A stretch of DNA of 64,000 nt from Steinernema hermaphroditum (lineage: Eukaryota > Nematoda > Chromadorea > Rhabditida > Steinernematidae). Position 1 is the first letter of the stretch. Each line of letters starts with the position of its first letter. The notes beneath the pieces were generated by a model, which was not told where the DNA came from, searched no databases, and saw only the letters and a program-made list of their open reading frames with translations. Where the stretch lies: assembly GCA_030435675.1 (NCBI GenBank), contig CM059623.1, positions 5,916,012 through 5,980,011 of the forward strand. Reading direction: 5' to 3'. Shown one piece after another: positions 12,573 through 24,600 of the stretch. The translations under genes and the position numbers were made by a program.

Positions 12573-14221
12573 TTAGGCAAGCGCCTGGGCGATCTCACCC
12601 ATGATATGCGTAGGTCGGTTGCTGTACTTTTTGGATATCGCCTGTTCGATTTGCTTCTTCAAGACCTTCGTGGACGCTACGATGACTTTCAGCTCTGATT
12701 GCGCCTTCGCTGCGCTCTCCCGCTCGGAGTGCTGTTTGGTGACCATTAACGACTCCAACTGCTTATATTTGCCCTCAAAGGAATGTTTCTCTCGCAGAGC
12801 TTCGACTAGTTTCTCGACATATCTGAAACAAACGAACGACTAGAGAAGAATCGTCTCAGCAGCCTACTGTGGAGAGGCTCGAATCATGATGAGGTGGTTT
12901 TTCTGTGTGTCGCTCAGAAGGCTTTCGACTTCCAGCGCCGTCTTCTTCCACTCGCTGATAGAAGTAACGGAGACAGAGTCGATCTCAGAGGGTCGCTGCA
13001 AAACGCTGGCGAGGTGTGCGTAGACGCCCATGTCTGCGTTCTCCTCGAGCTCGCGCTGCGTTAAGAAGGCCTGCAGCTCATTGAGTTCGCTCTTCAGTTG
13101 GTTAAGAGTTTCGCGGAACTCGAATACACACAAAGCGTCGTCGCCACGGGCGATGTCATCGTTGATCACCCCTGGAAGAAGTCATGTACGGGGGAGGCGC
13201 GCTATTCAACTAACCACTTTCATCGCCGACGATCTCGATCTGTACTTCATCGCCGAAGTCGATGTCATCCGTGCCAAAGTCGATCTCCGCATCAGCATCG
13301 TCTCCAAAGTCAATTTCGTCCTCTTCTTCTTCCAGCGCATCGCTGTCCGACTTGAGGAGAGGGCGCTCGACTCCGTTCGGCTTTTTCCCTTGACGCCACT
13401 CGAAAACTGTGACGTCGGAACTGTGCGAAGTCGTGAATTCCAGTAGCTGGAGAAGCTTCTCCTCCTCCGCACCAGCGCCCTCCATTACGTAATTGCGGAA
13501 GTGTCGGTAATACGAAATAGCCGGACTAAGAGTGGAGATCTGCTTCTGCACATCTTGAAAGAACGTCGGTAGATCTGTTGCCAGAGCCATGAGTTCAGCT
13601 CGGATGTTCGCTCCCGAGATCTGCATCTTCTGCAGTTCCGCTTCGTAGGCCTTCTTAGAGAATTGTGCCGTTTTGTTATACTCCGTTTCCTTTCTCATTG
13701 CTTCGTTGATGGCTTGATCGTTTCGAGTGATTTTCTTCTTGAGCGATGGGATCTCATACTGCACCAGTTTCTGTAAAATGTGCGCCGCTTCCGCCAGGGC
13801 GATGTTGTCTTTCTCGTAGGAGGTGAGCACGGCCTGCCAGTCCTTCATGCGTTGTGAAGAGTAGTAGCCGAAGAAGTTCTTTGAGTCCTTTTCAGTTTCT
13901 TTCAAAATCTCGACGATCTGTTGGCAATGGAAGTAGTTAATATCTGAAATCAATCATCATCAGCACAGTCCAACGAGGAAACAAACAGCATACACGATCC
14001 TTGCAGCAATTCGACTATCTTCGGGTGTTCGGGCATGTCCTGGATCGCATGGTTGATCTTTTCGCGAATAGCGATCACCTGCTTCTGCCAGTCGTCCTTG
14101 CAATGGCGTCGACTCACCAGCCAGTCTGAAAGGAAGGGATTGCGGGAGATCCATAGAGCCTCGAAAACGAACCAAGAAGCTTGTTGCTGTGGATGTCGAT
14201 CGGAACGTTCTGATCGTCCAT
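12573..14221 (-). CDS. CDK5RAP3 (C53/LZAP), UFM1-pathway adaptor
   Basis: This adaptor works with the UFL1 ligase complex in ribosome UFMylation and ER-phagy. Exon 1 reads MDDQNVPIDIHSNKLL and joins DWLVSRRHCKDDWQKQV, then REKINHAIQDMPEHPKIVEL and FFGYYSSQRMKDWQ, all family-typical. An acidic central segment carries three IDFG motifs (EIDFGDD, EIDFGTD, DIDFGDE), at the place where vertebrates have IDWG motifs. The C-terminal coiled coil ends KKYSNRPTHIMGEIAQALA. Introns of about 45-50 bp end in CAG. The start ATG directly precedes the conserved VPIDI block. Confidence 0.94.
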
Positions 14222-14739
14222 CGCGTTTCTGAAACCGCCAAGCATATATAGCTAGGAGAAGAAGGGATGGCGAATCAGAAGCAACCAGAAGGCGAGAGGC
14301 AACTCGAGCCAAGACGCGACGGAGGTTCCACGCGACACCCAGTAGTCGCCGCGAAACGACTCGTTGTCGACCGAACGTGAGAGAACTACGGAATCTCAAG
14401 CGTTCTCTTTTTGGACCAAAAACATTTTCATGGAACATGGAAGTTCGGAAAAGTCGCTAGGGCACCATTTTGCAGCATAGCACCCAGCACGTGGAAGTTA
14501 AGATATGTTCTTCTTCTTGTATGGAAAAGGTGACACAAGTGTCACTTGTTTGGGCAAACTGCTTTCAGAGCTATAACCAGGCCTTTACACTAGAGTTACG
14601 GCAGTCAAATTAATGTAATTGTGCAGATTTCCACACCTGTCGGCGACAATCGTTAAGTTCATTTCTCACCTGCATCGATAGCAGTAAAGCAGCACGCACA
14701 ATTCAATCTCACAACATTTATTTTCAAAACTATGTCGAC
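14222..14739. other. intergenic, about 0.5 kb
   Basis: This holds the 5' side of CDK5RAP3 and the 3' side of the glycine C-acetyltransferase gene. No exon or RNA gene was recognised. Confidence 0.5.
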
Positions 14740-16255
14740 CTAGCTAATGATCTTGAGCCCTTTGCCGATTTTCTTGAAGGCGTTTATACATTTCTCTATT
14801 TGCTCCGTGCTGTGAGCGGCCGAAATCTGTAAATGACCCATTATGTACGGTACATAAAATTGTAAAAATTTACTTGAACGCGAATACGAGCCTTTCCATG
14901 GGGGACAACCGGGTAACTGAACCCAATGACGTAGATGCCTTCACCCATCATCCGATCCGCCATTGTAGAGGCGAGCCTTAAAATACAAGTGACTAGGAAT
15001 ATCAAATTACTCTTTTCTTACCTAGCGTCTCCGATCATGACGGGGCAAATAGGATGCATGGGGTTGCCCAGAACATTGAATCCAGCGCTGGTCATCTCGT
15101 CGCGGAAAAGTTTGATATTCGACTGCAGGGACTGCGTAAAAGAGTTGTCGGATGTCAGCAGATCAAAAACTTTAATGGAAGAGCCGACGATGCTCGGAGC
15201 AAGGGAGTTCGAGAAGAGGTAGGGCCGCGAACGTTGACGCAGAAGGTCGATCAGGGGCTTCGGACCGGTTGTGTAGCCTCCCATTGAGCCACCGAGAGCC
15301 TTCCCGAGTGTCGAATTGATGATATCAACGGCACTGGTGAGGCCAAGGGCCTCCTCCGTTCCGCGACCAGTTTTTCCAAAGAAACCCGTAGCATGACACT
15401 CGTCTATGAACACGATCGCATTGTGTTTGTTGGCCAGTTCACGAATCTCCTTCAGTGGAGCGACGTCGCCGTCCATACTGAAGACTCCGTCAGTAGTAAT
15501 GAATCGGCGGCGTGCATCTAGAAAATTCGACCATGTGAATACGAATTTCTGCAACAAACAACTGACCCTTAGCGGCAATCAATTGTTTCTCCAGATCAGC
15601 CACATCCAAGTGCTTATAGCGGAGACGCTTCGCTTTCGAAAGGCGGATTCCATCGATGATGGAAGCGTGGTTCAATTCGTCAGAAATAATCGCGTCGTTA
15701 GAGTCTAAAGGAGCTATTTAACCGAGGAACGTTTCACCCTCAGTGGTACCTGCGACGACCTCAAAGATGCCTGCGTTGGCGTCAAAGCAGGCGGCGTACA
15801 GAATAGCATCCTCTTTGCCATGGAACTCCGCAATCTTTTTCTCCAGCTCCTTGTGCTTGTCCTGAGTGCCACAGATGAACCGAACAGAGCTGAGTCCTGC
15901 GCCATGAGAAGTGAGAGCTTCTTGGCCCGCCTAAAGGAGTTCCCATTTACAGAAGACGACGACTCCTCAAACCTTGATAACTTCACGATGGCTGCTGAGT
16001 CCTAAATAGTTGTTAGCGCAGAAGTTGAGCACGGGCTTCTCAGAGCCGTGCACCTTGATAAGCATTCCCTGACGACCATTGATCACCCGTTCGTGCTTGT
16101 AAGTTCCGGCATTCTGAAAGTGGCAGTGTAGAGCGTGGCAAGTCCGGGTCACTTACCTGAATGGCCTCCAACTCCTTCTCGAGAGAAGCACGAAACTCCG
16201 ACTGCGCACTCGTAGCGTAGCGACGGACAGCCGCGAAGGTCCGACCGACTCTCAT
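14740..16255 (-). CDS. glycine C-acetyltransferase (2-amino-3-ketobutyrate CoA ligase), mitochondrial
   Basis: This PLP enzyme converts 2-amino-3-oxobutyrate and CoA to glycine and acetyl-CoA, the second step of threonine catabolism in mitochondria. The start [20 protein letters not shown] is a basic, serine/threonine-bearing targeting peptide. The core shows [73 protein letters not shown] and the PLP-lysine region [16 protein letters not shown]. The tail reads [20 protein letters not shown], then GLKIIS and stop. Length and order match GCAT. Introns are short; one intron near 14840 carries a TGTACGGTACA palindrome. The gene upstream on this strand ends about 230 bp away. Confidence 0.94.
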
Positions 16256-16487
16256 CGTCCGTTCACCCAAATGAAGCACGTGACGGTCTGGTGTAACTCT
16301 GATTCTTGATTGATCCGCGCGCATTGCGGTGCGCGTGGTTGTAAAGAAGTACGCGTTTCTCGAGAAATTTACCTTTGGAACAATAATGTGAGAAATAAAC
16401 CACCCATAAACGATTATACAATAATAATTACACACATACAAGTAGGATCATAGCGACATAGGAACTTCATTAGTAGAACTCTCCCAC

Positions 16488-17018
16488 TTAACTGGCCTCC
16501 GCGCTGGGTTCCTCCTTCCTCGGCGGCTCTTCCTTCTCGCGCTCCTTGGCGATGGCTTCGGCGCATGGAAAGTCGATTTCCACGTGTTTTTCGTCGATCA
16601 TGCGGCAGGCGAGGGTGCTGATCAGGTAGTAGTCGGCCTTTTCGTGGGGCCACCATCCCGTGTAGTTGCAGTTCCGGCGGTACACGCGCTTGCCGCACTC
16701 CATCTCCATCCCGGGCACTCGAATCCAACTGCAACAGAACCGTCAGAAGGAGGACAAGGAGGCGACAAACCTGCGCAGCAAGATGTGGTCTTCGACGCAC
16801 CAGATTTTGTCCTCGATCTCCTCATCGATATCGCAGAATCGGATCAAGAACTGGCCCTTCTAAAAAGGAAAATTATTGGCGCCAACGCAGACAACGCACA
16901 CCTGAGCGTAGTCGGCAAGGCGAGCCACCTTCTGGTGCTCGAACTTCGGGCGACTTCCGCGCAGTCGCTTCCGTCTTGGCTTCGGCTTCTCGTTCCGGTA
17001 AACCAGGCAGTTAAGCAT
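16488..17018 (-). CDS. unrecognised small basic/acidic protein
   Basis: I do not recognise the family. Three exons read MLNCLVYRNEKPKPRRKRLR, VARLADYAQ, then KGQFLIRFCDIDEEIEDKIW with VEDHILLR, then SWIRVPGMEMECGKRVYRRN and WWPHEKADYYLISTLACRMI. The end is rich in charged residues (AEAIAKEREKEEPPRKEEPS) and finishes AEAS. The middle joins splice well (acceptors TTCTAAA-free CAG). The frame stays open for some 25 residues before the chosen ATG, but without another ATG. The basic head followed by a compact domain would suit a mitochondrial or ribosome-associated protein, but that is a guess. It lies head-to-tail with GCAT. Confidence 0.6.
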
Positions 17019-18667
17019 GCTCCAACTACGGCGCGCGAGTGGCGTCAGCGCAGCCTTGAAACGTTGTCCCAACAGTAGGACTCCATTTTCTTCGTCGTGG
17101 GAGCCAGTTAGGGATGTTCCTTTCGAATTTCATTCGATGTCAGAATGCCCACTGGACCAATGAGAAAGAAGCAGAGTCCGTTTTTCTGTTGTCTGCCGAT
17201 GACGATGCTCAGAAGTAGAAGTGAACGCCAAGATGTTCAGAACGCCTTCTACAGTCGCAGCTTTCAGCACTTGGACGCCACGCGCTCAAAGATGCCACGC
17301 CTTGTTCCTTGTTTTTGCGAACTCGATGAGTCACGGTTCCTGGAAAGCGCTCGTTTCCCAATTTCCATCGGAATGGCGTCATCATGGGCCATTTTCAGCC
17401 TTCCCTTCCCTCCCGGCGACCGTTGCCACTCGGTTTCTCCCCACAAAGTGCCCTGTTTGTCCGGTTTACGGTCGCCACCTACAACACAAACAGCAGCGTT
17501 TCCCGCTCCATCACTTCAAGGAAAGTCGCCATCGATCGATCGATCCACCACCGCCGCTTCGCCCTTCGCGTTTCCTCTACGCGCGTCCGAATCCCCAAAA
17601 ACGCCCTTTAATCAGTCGGAGGGTCAAAAAACGAACATCGAGTAACACCTGGAACCCAAAGCGCCCTCCCCTCCCTCACAGCCTCCTTCTCCGCGTCACA
17701 AGATCGGCCTCTACACCGTCGCCCCGCAGCCCTGTTTACGTGCGCCTTTGCAAGCGGTGGTTAGGCGGTGAGCAGAGGCCGACCGAGGCACGTTTCGAAG
17801 CTTCTCCCGGCAGCGGCGCCTCGTCGAGAAAGGGATCCGGCGGATGGGTTCGTGTGTATCAGCTGTTTTTTGTTCGGCTTTTTCGCGGCGTTTGACGCCT
17901 TGGCCCGCCAGAGGACGCATTGATTGCAATCGGCCCGCGTCCCCTGCGGCCCGAATTAGTTCCAAGTGCATTTTGGCTCGTAGTTCGCCCCAATGACGCT
18001 CATATGTTGCAAAGGTAGGTCGGGGGAGGGCTCCAGATGATAAGAACCCGCTTCGGCGGTCGCCTGCGGCCTCTTCTGTTTATGTCTGCGGGTGGAACCT
18101 GCGTTTTGGTCACCGGGGAACCCTCTGGCGGGACTTCTGGACGCTGATTAGAGGGCGATCAGGCGCGGATCGATGTGAGTCAGCGCACTCCGAGGAAACC
18201 TGTTTGCCAAACAAGTTGTTTACCTTCTCGACCCGCGGCGCTGTAATTCTCCGATTTGGGTTTCTCGCGCGCAGCCCGGCTACTCGATGCCGAATGTTAT
18301 CTTGTTTTTGCGGACTGAGCGATCTTCGTGTACAGTTTGACACGTCTGTACTTAAACGTCAAAATATTGACGACTTCAGGGCGTGTCGCCTTTGAAGAAG
18401 ACCCTCCACAGGACAGGCATTTTAGCGGAAACGGCGAATTCTAGCGCGGTGACTCAGTCGCGCCTTTGTAGCCTCTCCTTTGAAACTTGCCGCGCATTCA
18501 GTCCTTTCCAGGACCCCTTTCCCGTCCCCTCCATTTCGTGTTTAGGCTCAGCGGCAGAGGCGGACCCCGCTGAGAAGTACGTTCGCGAAAAGAAGCAGCA
18601 GACGCTCGAGACTGAAGCAGCGGCGCCCCAGAAGTCCTATTCCCCTCCGGAGATCAGTGTCACCGAC
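17019..18667. other. GC-rich stretch upstream of calpain
   Basis: No supported gene. Long open frames at 17145-17895 overlap in several phases, carry no family feature and follow the jump in GC content. An exon probably begins after the TTTAG at about 18545, because the frame from there into the calpain start is open and acidic (AEADPAEKYVREKKQQTLE); it may be a further calpain N-terminal exon or 5' UTR. Confidence 0.45.
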
Positions 18668-21407
18668 ATGGGGGACGGCGTCGAAGACGAGTTCCAGCAG
18701 GTACCGTAGCCCGTCGAGCCCTGGAAGAGCCGCCTTTAGGTTCACGTGAGGGACAACGAGTTCAACGGGCTCATCGGAAGCATCGCCGGGAATCTGATCC
18801 GCGATAAGATCGGAGGAGGCGCCGGGGACCTCATCGGAGGGCTCCTGAGTAGCGGCGGCGGTGGAGGAGGAGGCCGCGGAGGATACGGTGGCGGCGGCGG
18901 TGGAGGAGGGAATCCGATGGGAGACATCATTGGAGGAATCCTTGGAGGAGGCGGTGGAGGAGACCACCGCGACGACGACTACGATAGAGGCGGTCGAGGC
19001 GGAGGTGGAGGTGGAGGAATGGGCGACATCATCGGAGGCATCTTCGGAGGAGGCGGCAGCCGGGGCGGCGGTGGAGGAGGCTACGATGACCGAGGATACG
19101 ATGACCACCGCCGGGGTATATCGGGGATCTGGGCCTGATTACGGTTTTTTCTTCTGCAGGTGGCGGTGGAGGAATTAACATCGGCGACATAGGAAACATC
19201 ATCGGAGGACTAACAGGAGGTGCCTCCGACAAGAAGACGTTTAGGAGTACGGTAGTTTAGGCGGCAGTCGCTCGGACAAGATCGGGAATCTGATCGGCGG
19301 AATCGGAGGACTCATCGGCGGAGGCGGCCGCGGAAAGTTCGACGGCGGCGGTAGAGAACTTCTGTGCGGTCTTGTGGGATACGGTAGTTGCAGGGGGCAA
19401 CATCAACCCTAAACGTCTGAACGGAGGAATGTGCGATGTGATCGGAAACCTCATCGGTGAGGCGGCGCACCGTTTCCTGGGAGTGGACCCGGCGACGGGC
19501 CGGATCATCGGCGCCATCGCCGGCAACGTCATCTTCAACCTGGGAGGAAAGGACAATCGCCTGGGGAACATCGGCAAGATCATTCTCGACAACATCATCA
19601 GCGGGAAGTTCCGCCGCGACGTCGACCCGTTCGTGCCGCCCGAACCGAGTCCTCGGCCTGGACCCCCTAGCAAGAGGAAGCAGGCCGAGGCGCTCGACTT
19701 CTACGCCGAACGCGACCGTTGTCTCCAGGTGGGTTGTTACTTATTGGCTCAGGGGCAGAGCGTCTGTCTAGTAAACAGGAGGTCGCTCGTTCGATTCCAG
19801 CATGAGGCATTCGTTTCGCAAATGCATCGTTCCAGGATAAGCGCCTCTTCGAGGACCTGGAGTTCCCATCCAACGACAGCTCCCTCTACTACAGCCGTCG
19901 GCCTCCGAAGAGAGTGACGTGGCTCCGTCCGGGTGAGATAGTGAAGGACCCTCAGCTGATCCACGAGGGTCAGTCCCGCTTCGACGTCATCCAAGGCGAA
20001 CTCGGCGACTGCTGGCTCCTCGCCGCCGCCGCGAACCTCACCCTGCGCGACGAGCTCTTCTACCGCGTTGTGCCCCCGGACCAGGCAGGTCTCCCCCGGA
20101 AGCCTCTCTAGGCGCCGCTTTGCAGAGCTTCACGGAGAACTACGCGGGCATCTTCCACTTCCAGTTCTGGCAGTACGGTCGCTGGGTGGACGTGGTCGTC
20201 GACGACCGGCTGCCCACCGACGACGGCAAGCTCCTCTACATGCACTCGCGGGACCACAACGAGTTCTGGAGCGCTCTCCTCGAGAAGGCGTACGCGAAAC
20301 TGCACGGCTCCTACGAGGCGCTCAAGGGCGGCACCACCTCCGAGGCGCTCGAGGACATGACCGGCGGCCTAACCGAGTTCATCGACCTCGCGCAGCCTCC
20401 GCCGAACCTCCTGCAGCTGATGATGCGCGGCTTCGAAATGGGCTCCCTTTTCGGCTGCTCTATCGAGGCCGACCCCAACGAGTGGGAGGCGCGTCTCCCC
20501 AACGGCCTCGTCAGGGGCCACGCCTACAGTATCACCGGCATGCGCATCGTCGATGGCCCGAACGGGCAGACGCCGATCCTCCGCATCCGGAACCCGTGGG
20601 GAAACGAGCAGGAGGTGAGTGCCCTGGGCATACACCGTATCCTCCCCTTTTCAGTGGAACGGACCGTGGTCGGACAACTCGCGGGAGTGGCGCTCCGTGG
20701 CGGAGTCGGTGAAGCAGGACATGCGCCTGACGTTCGCGCATGACGGCGAGTTCTGGATGTCCTTCGACGACTTCATGCGTAACTTCGAGAAGATGGAGAT
20801 TTGCAACCTGGGCCCCGACGTCATGGACGAGGTCTTCGAGATGACCGGCGTGCGCTCGGCGCAGAACACGTGGGCGACGAACACACACGACGGCGCCTGG
20901 GTGCGGAACGAGAGCGCCGGCGGCTGCAGGAACTACCTGAAGACGTTTGCCAACAACCCGCAGTTCCGCGTGAAGCTGACCGACTCGGACCCCGACGACG
21001 ACGACGACCTCTGCACCGTCATCTTCGCCGTCCTCCAGAAGTACCGTCGCGAGCTGAAGTCTTCGGGCCTCGACAACCTGGCCATCGGCTTCGCCGTCTA
21101 CGAGGTGCCGCCCCCTCCCGTGCCCCCTGAAGCGCGCCTTTCAGACGGGTCCCGTGCACGATAGGCTCACCACGAGCTACTTCCAGTCGCACAAGTCCGT
21201 GGCGCGCAGCCCGGCTTTCATCAACCTGCGCGAGGTCACCAGCCGCTTCCGGATGCCCCCCGGCGAGTACGTCATCGTGCCCTCCACCTTCGAGCCGAAC
21301 CTCGAGGCCGAGTTCATGGTGCGCGTCTACACCAACGGATTCATCGAGTCCTCGTGAGTGCCGCGCCCCTGCGCCTACCATAACCCGGCCCTTTCAGGGA
21401 ACTCTGA
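18668..21407 (+). CDS. calpain with glycine-rich N-terminus, lacking EF-hands (CLP-1-like)
   Basis: This is a calcium-dependent cysteine protease. The N-terminal part (roughly residues 10-190) is glycine-rich, with IGG and GGG runs and repeats such as [34 protein letters not shown] block follows, then the protease core. Catalytic Cys is in [17 protein letters not shown], His in [15 protein letters not shown] and Asn in [13 protein letters not shown]2-like domain III follows ([40 protein letters not shown]). The protein stops after FIESSEL, so there is no penta-EF-hand domain; nematode CLP-1 has the same plan. Introns are 39-43 bp (18701-18739, 19220-19260), one with a GC donor (20085-20125) and one of 107 bp (19729-19835) holding a tRNA-Thr-like sequence. 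The true start may lie in an upstream exon. Confidence 0.9.
19738..19809 (+). tRNA. tRNA-Thr(AGT)-like sequence inside a calpain intron, probably decayed
   Basis: The sequence has a D-arm like GGCTCAGGGGCAGAGC and an anticodon arm with a seven-base loop containing AGT. The T-arm holds GTTCGATTC with one stem mismatch. The outer two acceptor pairs do not match and no T-run follows, so it may be a pseudogene. It lies in sense inside calpain intron 19729-19835. Confidence 0.55.
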
Positions 21408-21615
21408 GTCGCCAAAAGACAACACTGCTTGACACCGCTTGTGATATTTTGTAAATTCTGTATGTGAACAAAGAAAAGCTCAGTAGACTTCTTCGTCGAG
21501 TTCCTCGAAGTAAGTGACGTTGAGGGGACACATCTTGGAGAAGTGGTCGTCCGCCTGGGAAGTGAATTTATCGTAAGTAAGTGGAAGGCACACGGAGAGG
21601 GTTAGGACGGACTCC

Positions 21616-24600
21616 TCAGGAGTGAGTCTGCTGGTAGCACTTGTGGCAGAAGGGCCGACGGTCGACCTCCTTGAAAGTGCCCTTGTTGAGCTGCCGGTGG
21701 CAGTAGGAGCAGGTGAAGTGCTCCGGGTGGAACTTCTGGCCCATGGCCGAGACGCAACGGCCGCTTATGGGTGCGCGGCAGACGACGCAGAGGGAGCCAC
21801 GCTTCTCGTGGTAGTGCTGCTCGCAGAACGGCGCCCCCAGGTGCTCGAAGAAGGAGCCGCCGTCGAAGGGCCGCCGGCAGTCCTGAAACAAATACGACGG
21901 TGGACAGACGGGACGTCGCAGGGACGTCGCAGGGACGCGGGACGGGACGCACGGCGTTAGGCCACTCCACTCCACGCCACTCATTCCACGCACTCACCTG
22001 GCAGACGAAGCATTCGGGGTGCCACTGGGTTCCCAGGGCCGTGATGAAGTTCATGCGGATCGTGTTCCGGCAGCCGTGGCACTTCGGCGCGAACAGCGCG
22101 AAGTAGTCGTTTTTGCAGTAGGCGCGGCCGTCCTGCAACGGGGTACTGTAGACGGGCGGCTTATGGGGGAGGGGACGCGCCTTCTCGTGGAAGCCCTCGT
22201 CGCCGAACTCGTGGCCACACTCGGCGCACACGAAATGCTCGGGGTGGAAGGTCTTGCCCAGGGCCGAGATGCAACGGTCCTTGATGGGGCCGCTACAGTA
22301 GCCGCAGCGCGGAGAGAACATGTTGTGGTAGTCGTCCTCGCAGTAGGCCTTTCCGCCGCGCTCGAAGAAGTTCCTGTGGCCGAGTTCCTCGCCGCACTGG
22401 CAGCACACGTAGTGCTCCGGGTGCCACATCTTCCCCAGCGCGATCACCACCTGTCCGATGATGGGCTTGCCGCAGGAGGCGCAGTCTCCCTTCGGGATCG
22501 TCGAGATGCCATGCTTGCTCATGTCCGAGTTCAGGGTGTTGATCATCGAGTCCAGCTGCGACGGGTCCCTTGACGGCGAACGGCGCTGAAATCAGGCATG
22601 ATGACCCTTCCAGAGAGGGGAAACTTACCAGGTCGGTGCTGGAGGCACCGTATCCATGCTGCTGCTGGGGTCCGAGACTCCTTCGCGAGCTGTAATGATC
22701 GAGACGGTGTTGCAACTCGTACATCATCTCTGAAGGCAGGGGGGAATTTAAAGAGCGCCGGGAGCCAAGCGCCTCTGCCGAGGGAAAAGCCGCGAATTCC
22801 GACGGCAGAGGTGCGCGGGAGGAGGGCAAACAGAGGGAATCTCGGAGAGGAGGAACCTGTTCTCGTCAAGTTGGTGCATCAGGGAGTGTACGGAGGGTCG
22901 GCGGTCGGCGGCGCTTCCCGGGCGTTCGGAGGCGTCTGCAAACGGAGGAATGAAATGAGCTCGGTGGGGATAGGACTGCGCGGAAGAAGTAACTGTTCTC
23001 CTCTGGAAGGCAGAGGCGTGCGCGAACTCTTCTAAAAGTCATAATGTCGGAAATATGGAAATTATGGGGTTGAGAACGGGTTCACCGTCGGCGGAGCCTT
23101 TGATAGAGAGGAACATTCGTCGCTTAAGGCTGGCTGTACGGTAGGGTCGAGTCTGTGAGAAGTCACGCGAAAAGTGACCACTGACATGGATGGAAGGAAA
23201 GTCCACTGACAACTGTTGCAGCTCCGACGGCCAGTGAGTGACTGTTTCTCAAAAAAAAAAAACGGTGGGAGACGAGGAAGAAGAGCTCGCGCTGGCCCTG
23301 AGGACTGTTTTCTTGGCTCCAAGAAGACGACTCAAACGGATTCTGTGCATCCCTCACGTCCGAGGCCCCTGGCGACTTTTGATCGTCGAGCACGTGCACG
23401 CCTCGACTCATTGGCCATTCAATTACTTCCGCTCCCTCCCCTGCCTAACGACCGAAACGGACTCACGGAGTCCACGAGGCGATCAGTGCGCCTCCAGGTG
23501 GCTTTGCAAACTCCTCTGGATTCAATTATCCTCTGATCCCCTATCGCGCGCACCCAACCCCCCCCCCCTCGGTACCCCGGAGCCCTCGGTAACACGACTC
23601 ACCGCGACTCTTCCTCTTCTCCGAGTACTCGTCCAGCATTTGCTCCAGATGGTCGAGGCCATGGCTCGGCGACCTGTAAGTGCCCGGTAATGGTACGGTA
23701 TCTGGAGGACGGTACCTGGCGGTGCGAGTGGTCTGCTCCTGGTAGATGGGCTCGATGTCGTCGTTGTCGCGGCGCGTCGTGATTCCGCCCGAGTATCGGT
23801 CGCTGCGCTGGCCTCTCTTGAGGACCTCGGTGGTGTGCTGCAGGTCCGAGAGGAGCGCCTCTAAAGCGAGAAGGGGGTTAGGATGGACACGTGGATGACT
23901 GGCACCCCCACTCCTCCGGGGCGTTCTGAAAAGCGCCAAGAAGGGAAGGCGCCGTTTCGAGCTTATAGAAGGGGTTTCCAGGTAGGACTAAGATTCCGAA
24001 CTTCGCTGTTCCACTTCAGTTCTACACCTGACACACCCCACTAAAGGCGCTCTTTCACCCTCTCAAAAAAAGGTCTTAGGAAAGAAACAGCAGGGGTATC
24101 ACATCAAACGCTCCCGGAGCGCTTACCAAGAGCCGGCTTGACCGCCTCGACAAACTGATCTCCTTGGTGAGCAGGCATGAGAACGGAGCTTTAGGGTCTA
24201 AAAGACGAATCTCGAGAGGCGATCCGCGCGCTGTGACGATACGATTCGCGGAAGCGCCCGGGGGAAGGAGGCGCGATAAATCGATTCCCGAGGATCAAGC
24301 GCCGCCGCGGTGTGTTTGCCCGATCTCGAGGAGGCAACTCCCTCGCGCCCCTTCGCCCAAGGGTGCGCATGGTCCCGTCGCGGGAGGGCCGCCGAGTCCT
24401 GTCGTTCGCCGATTGGGGAAACGGATCGTCCAAAAGGGGCTTCCAAAGGTGATTCCGAAGGAGTGTTTTCCCAATTGGAAGTGCTATTTATAAACAGGGA
24501 CCGTCCTCCCACACAGACCTAACAGCTGTCGCGGTGGGACGCGCCTGCAAAACGACGAAATTTTGAGGAATTCGCCAGCGGAGCCATGTTGTTGACGACG

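Noticed and set aside
17145..17895. Long overlapping plus-strand frames (up to 224 residues)
   Set aside because: They occupy two phases at once, lie where GC content jumps, and show no domain, signal peptide or splice logic. More likely chance open frames.
18746..19260. Glycine-rich repeat as an independent repeat array or CRISPR-like array
   Set aside because: The repeats are coding, interrupted by conventional introns, and match the known glycine-rich head of nematode calpain.
19180..21400. Bacterial contamination of the GC-rich half
   Set aside because: Multiple spliced eukaryotic genes with tiny introns and nuclear tRNAs run through the whole GC-rich part.
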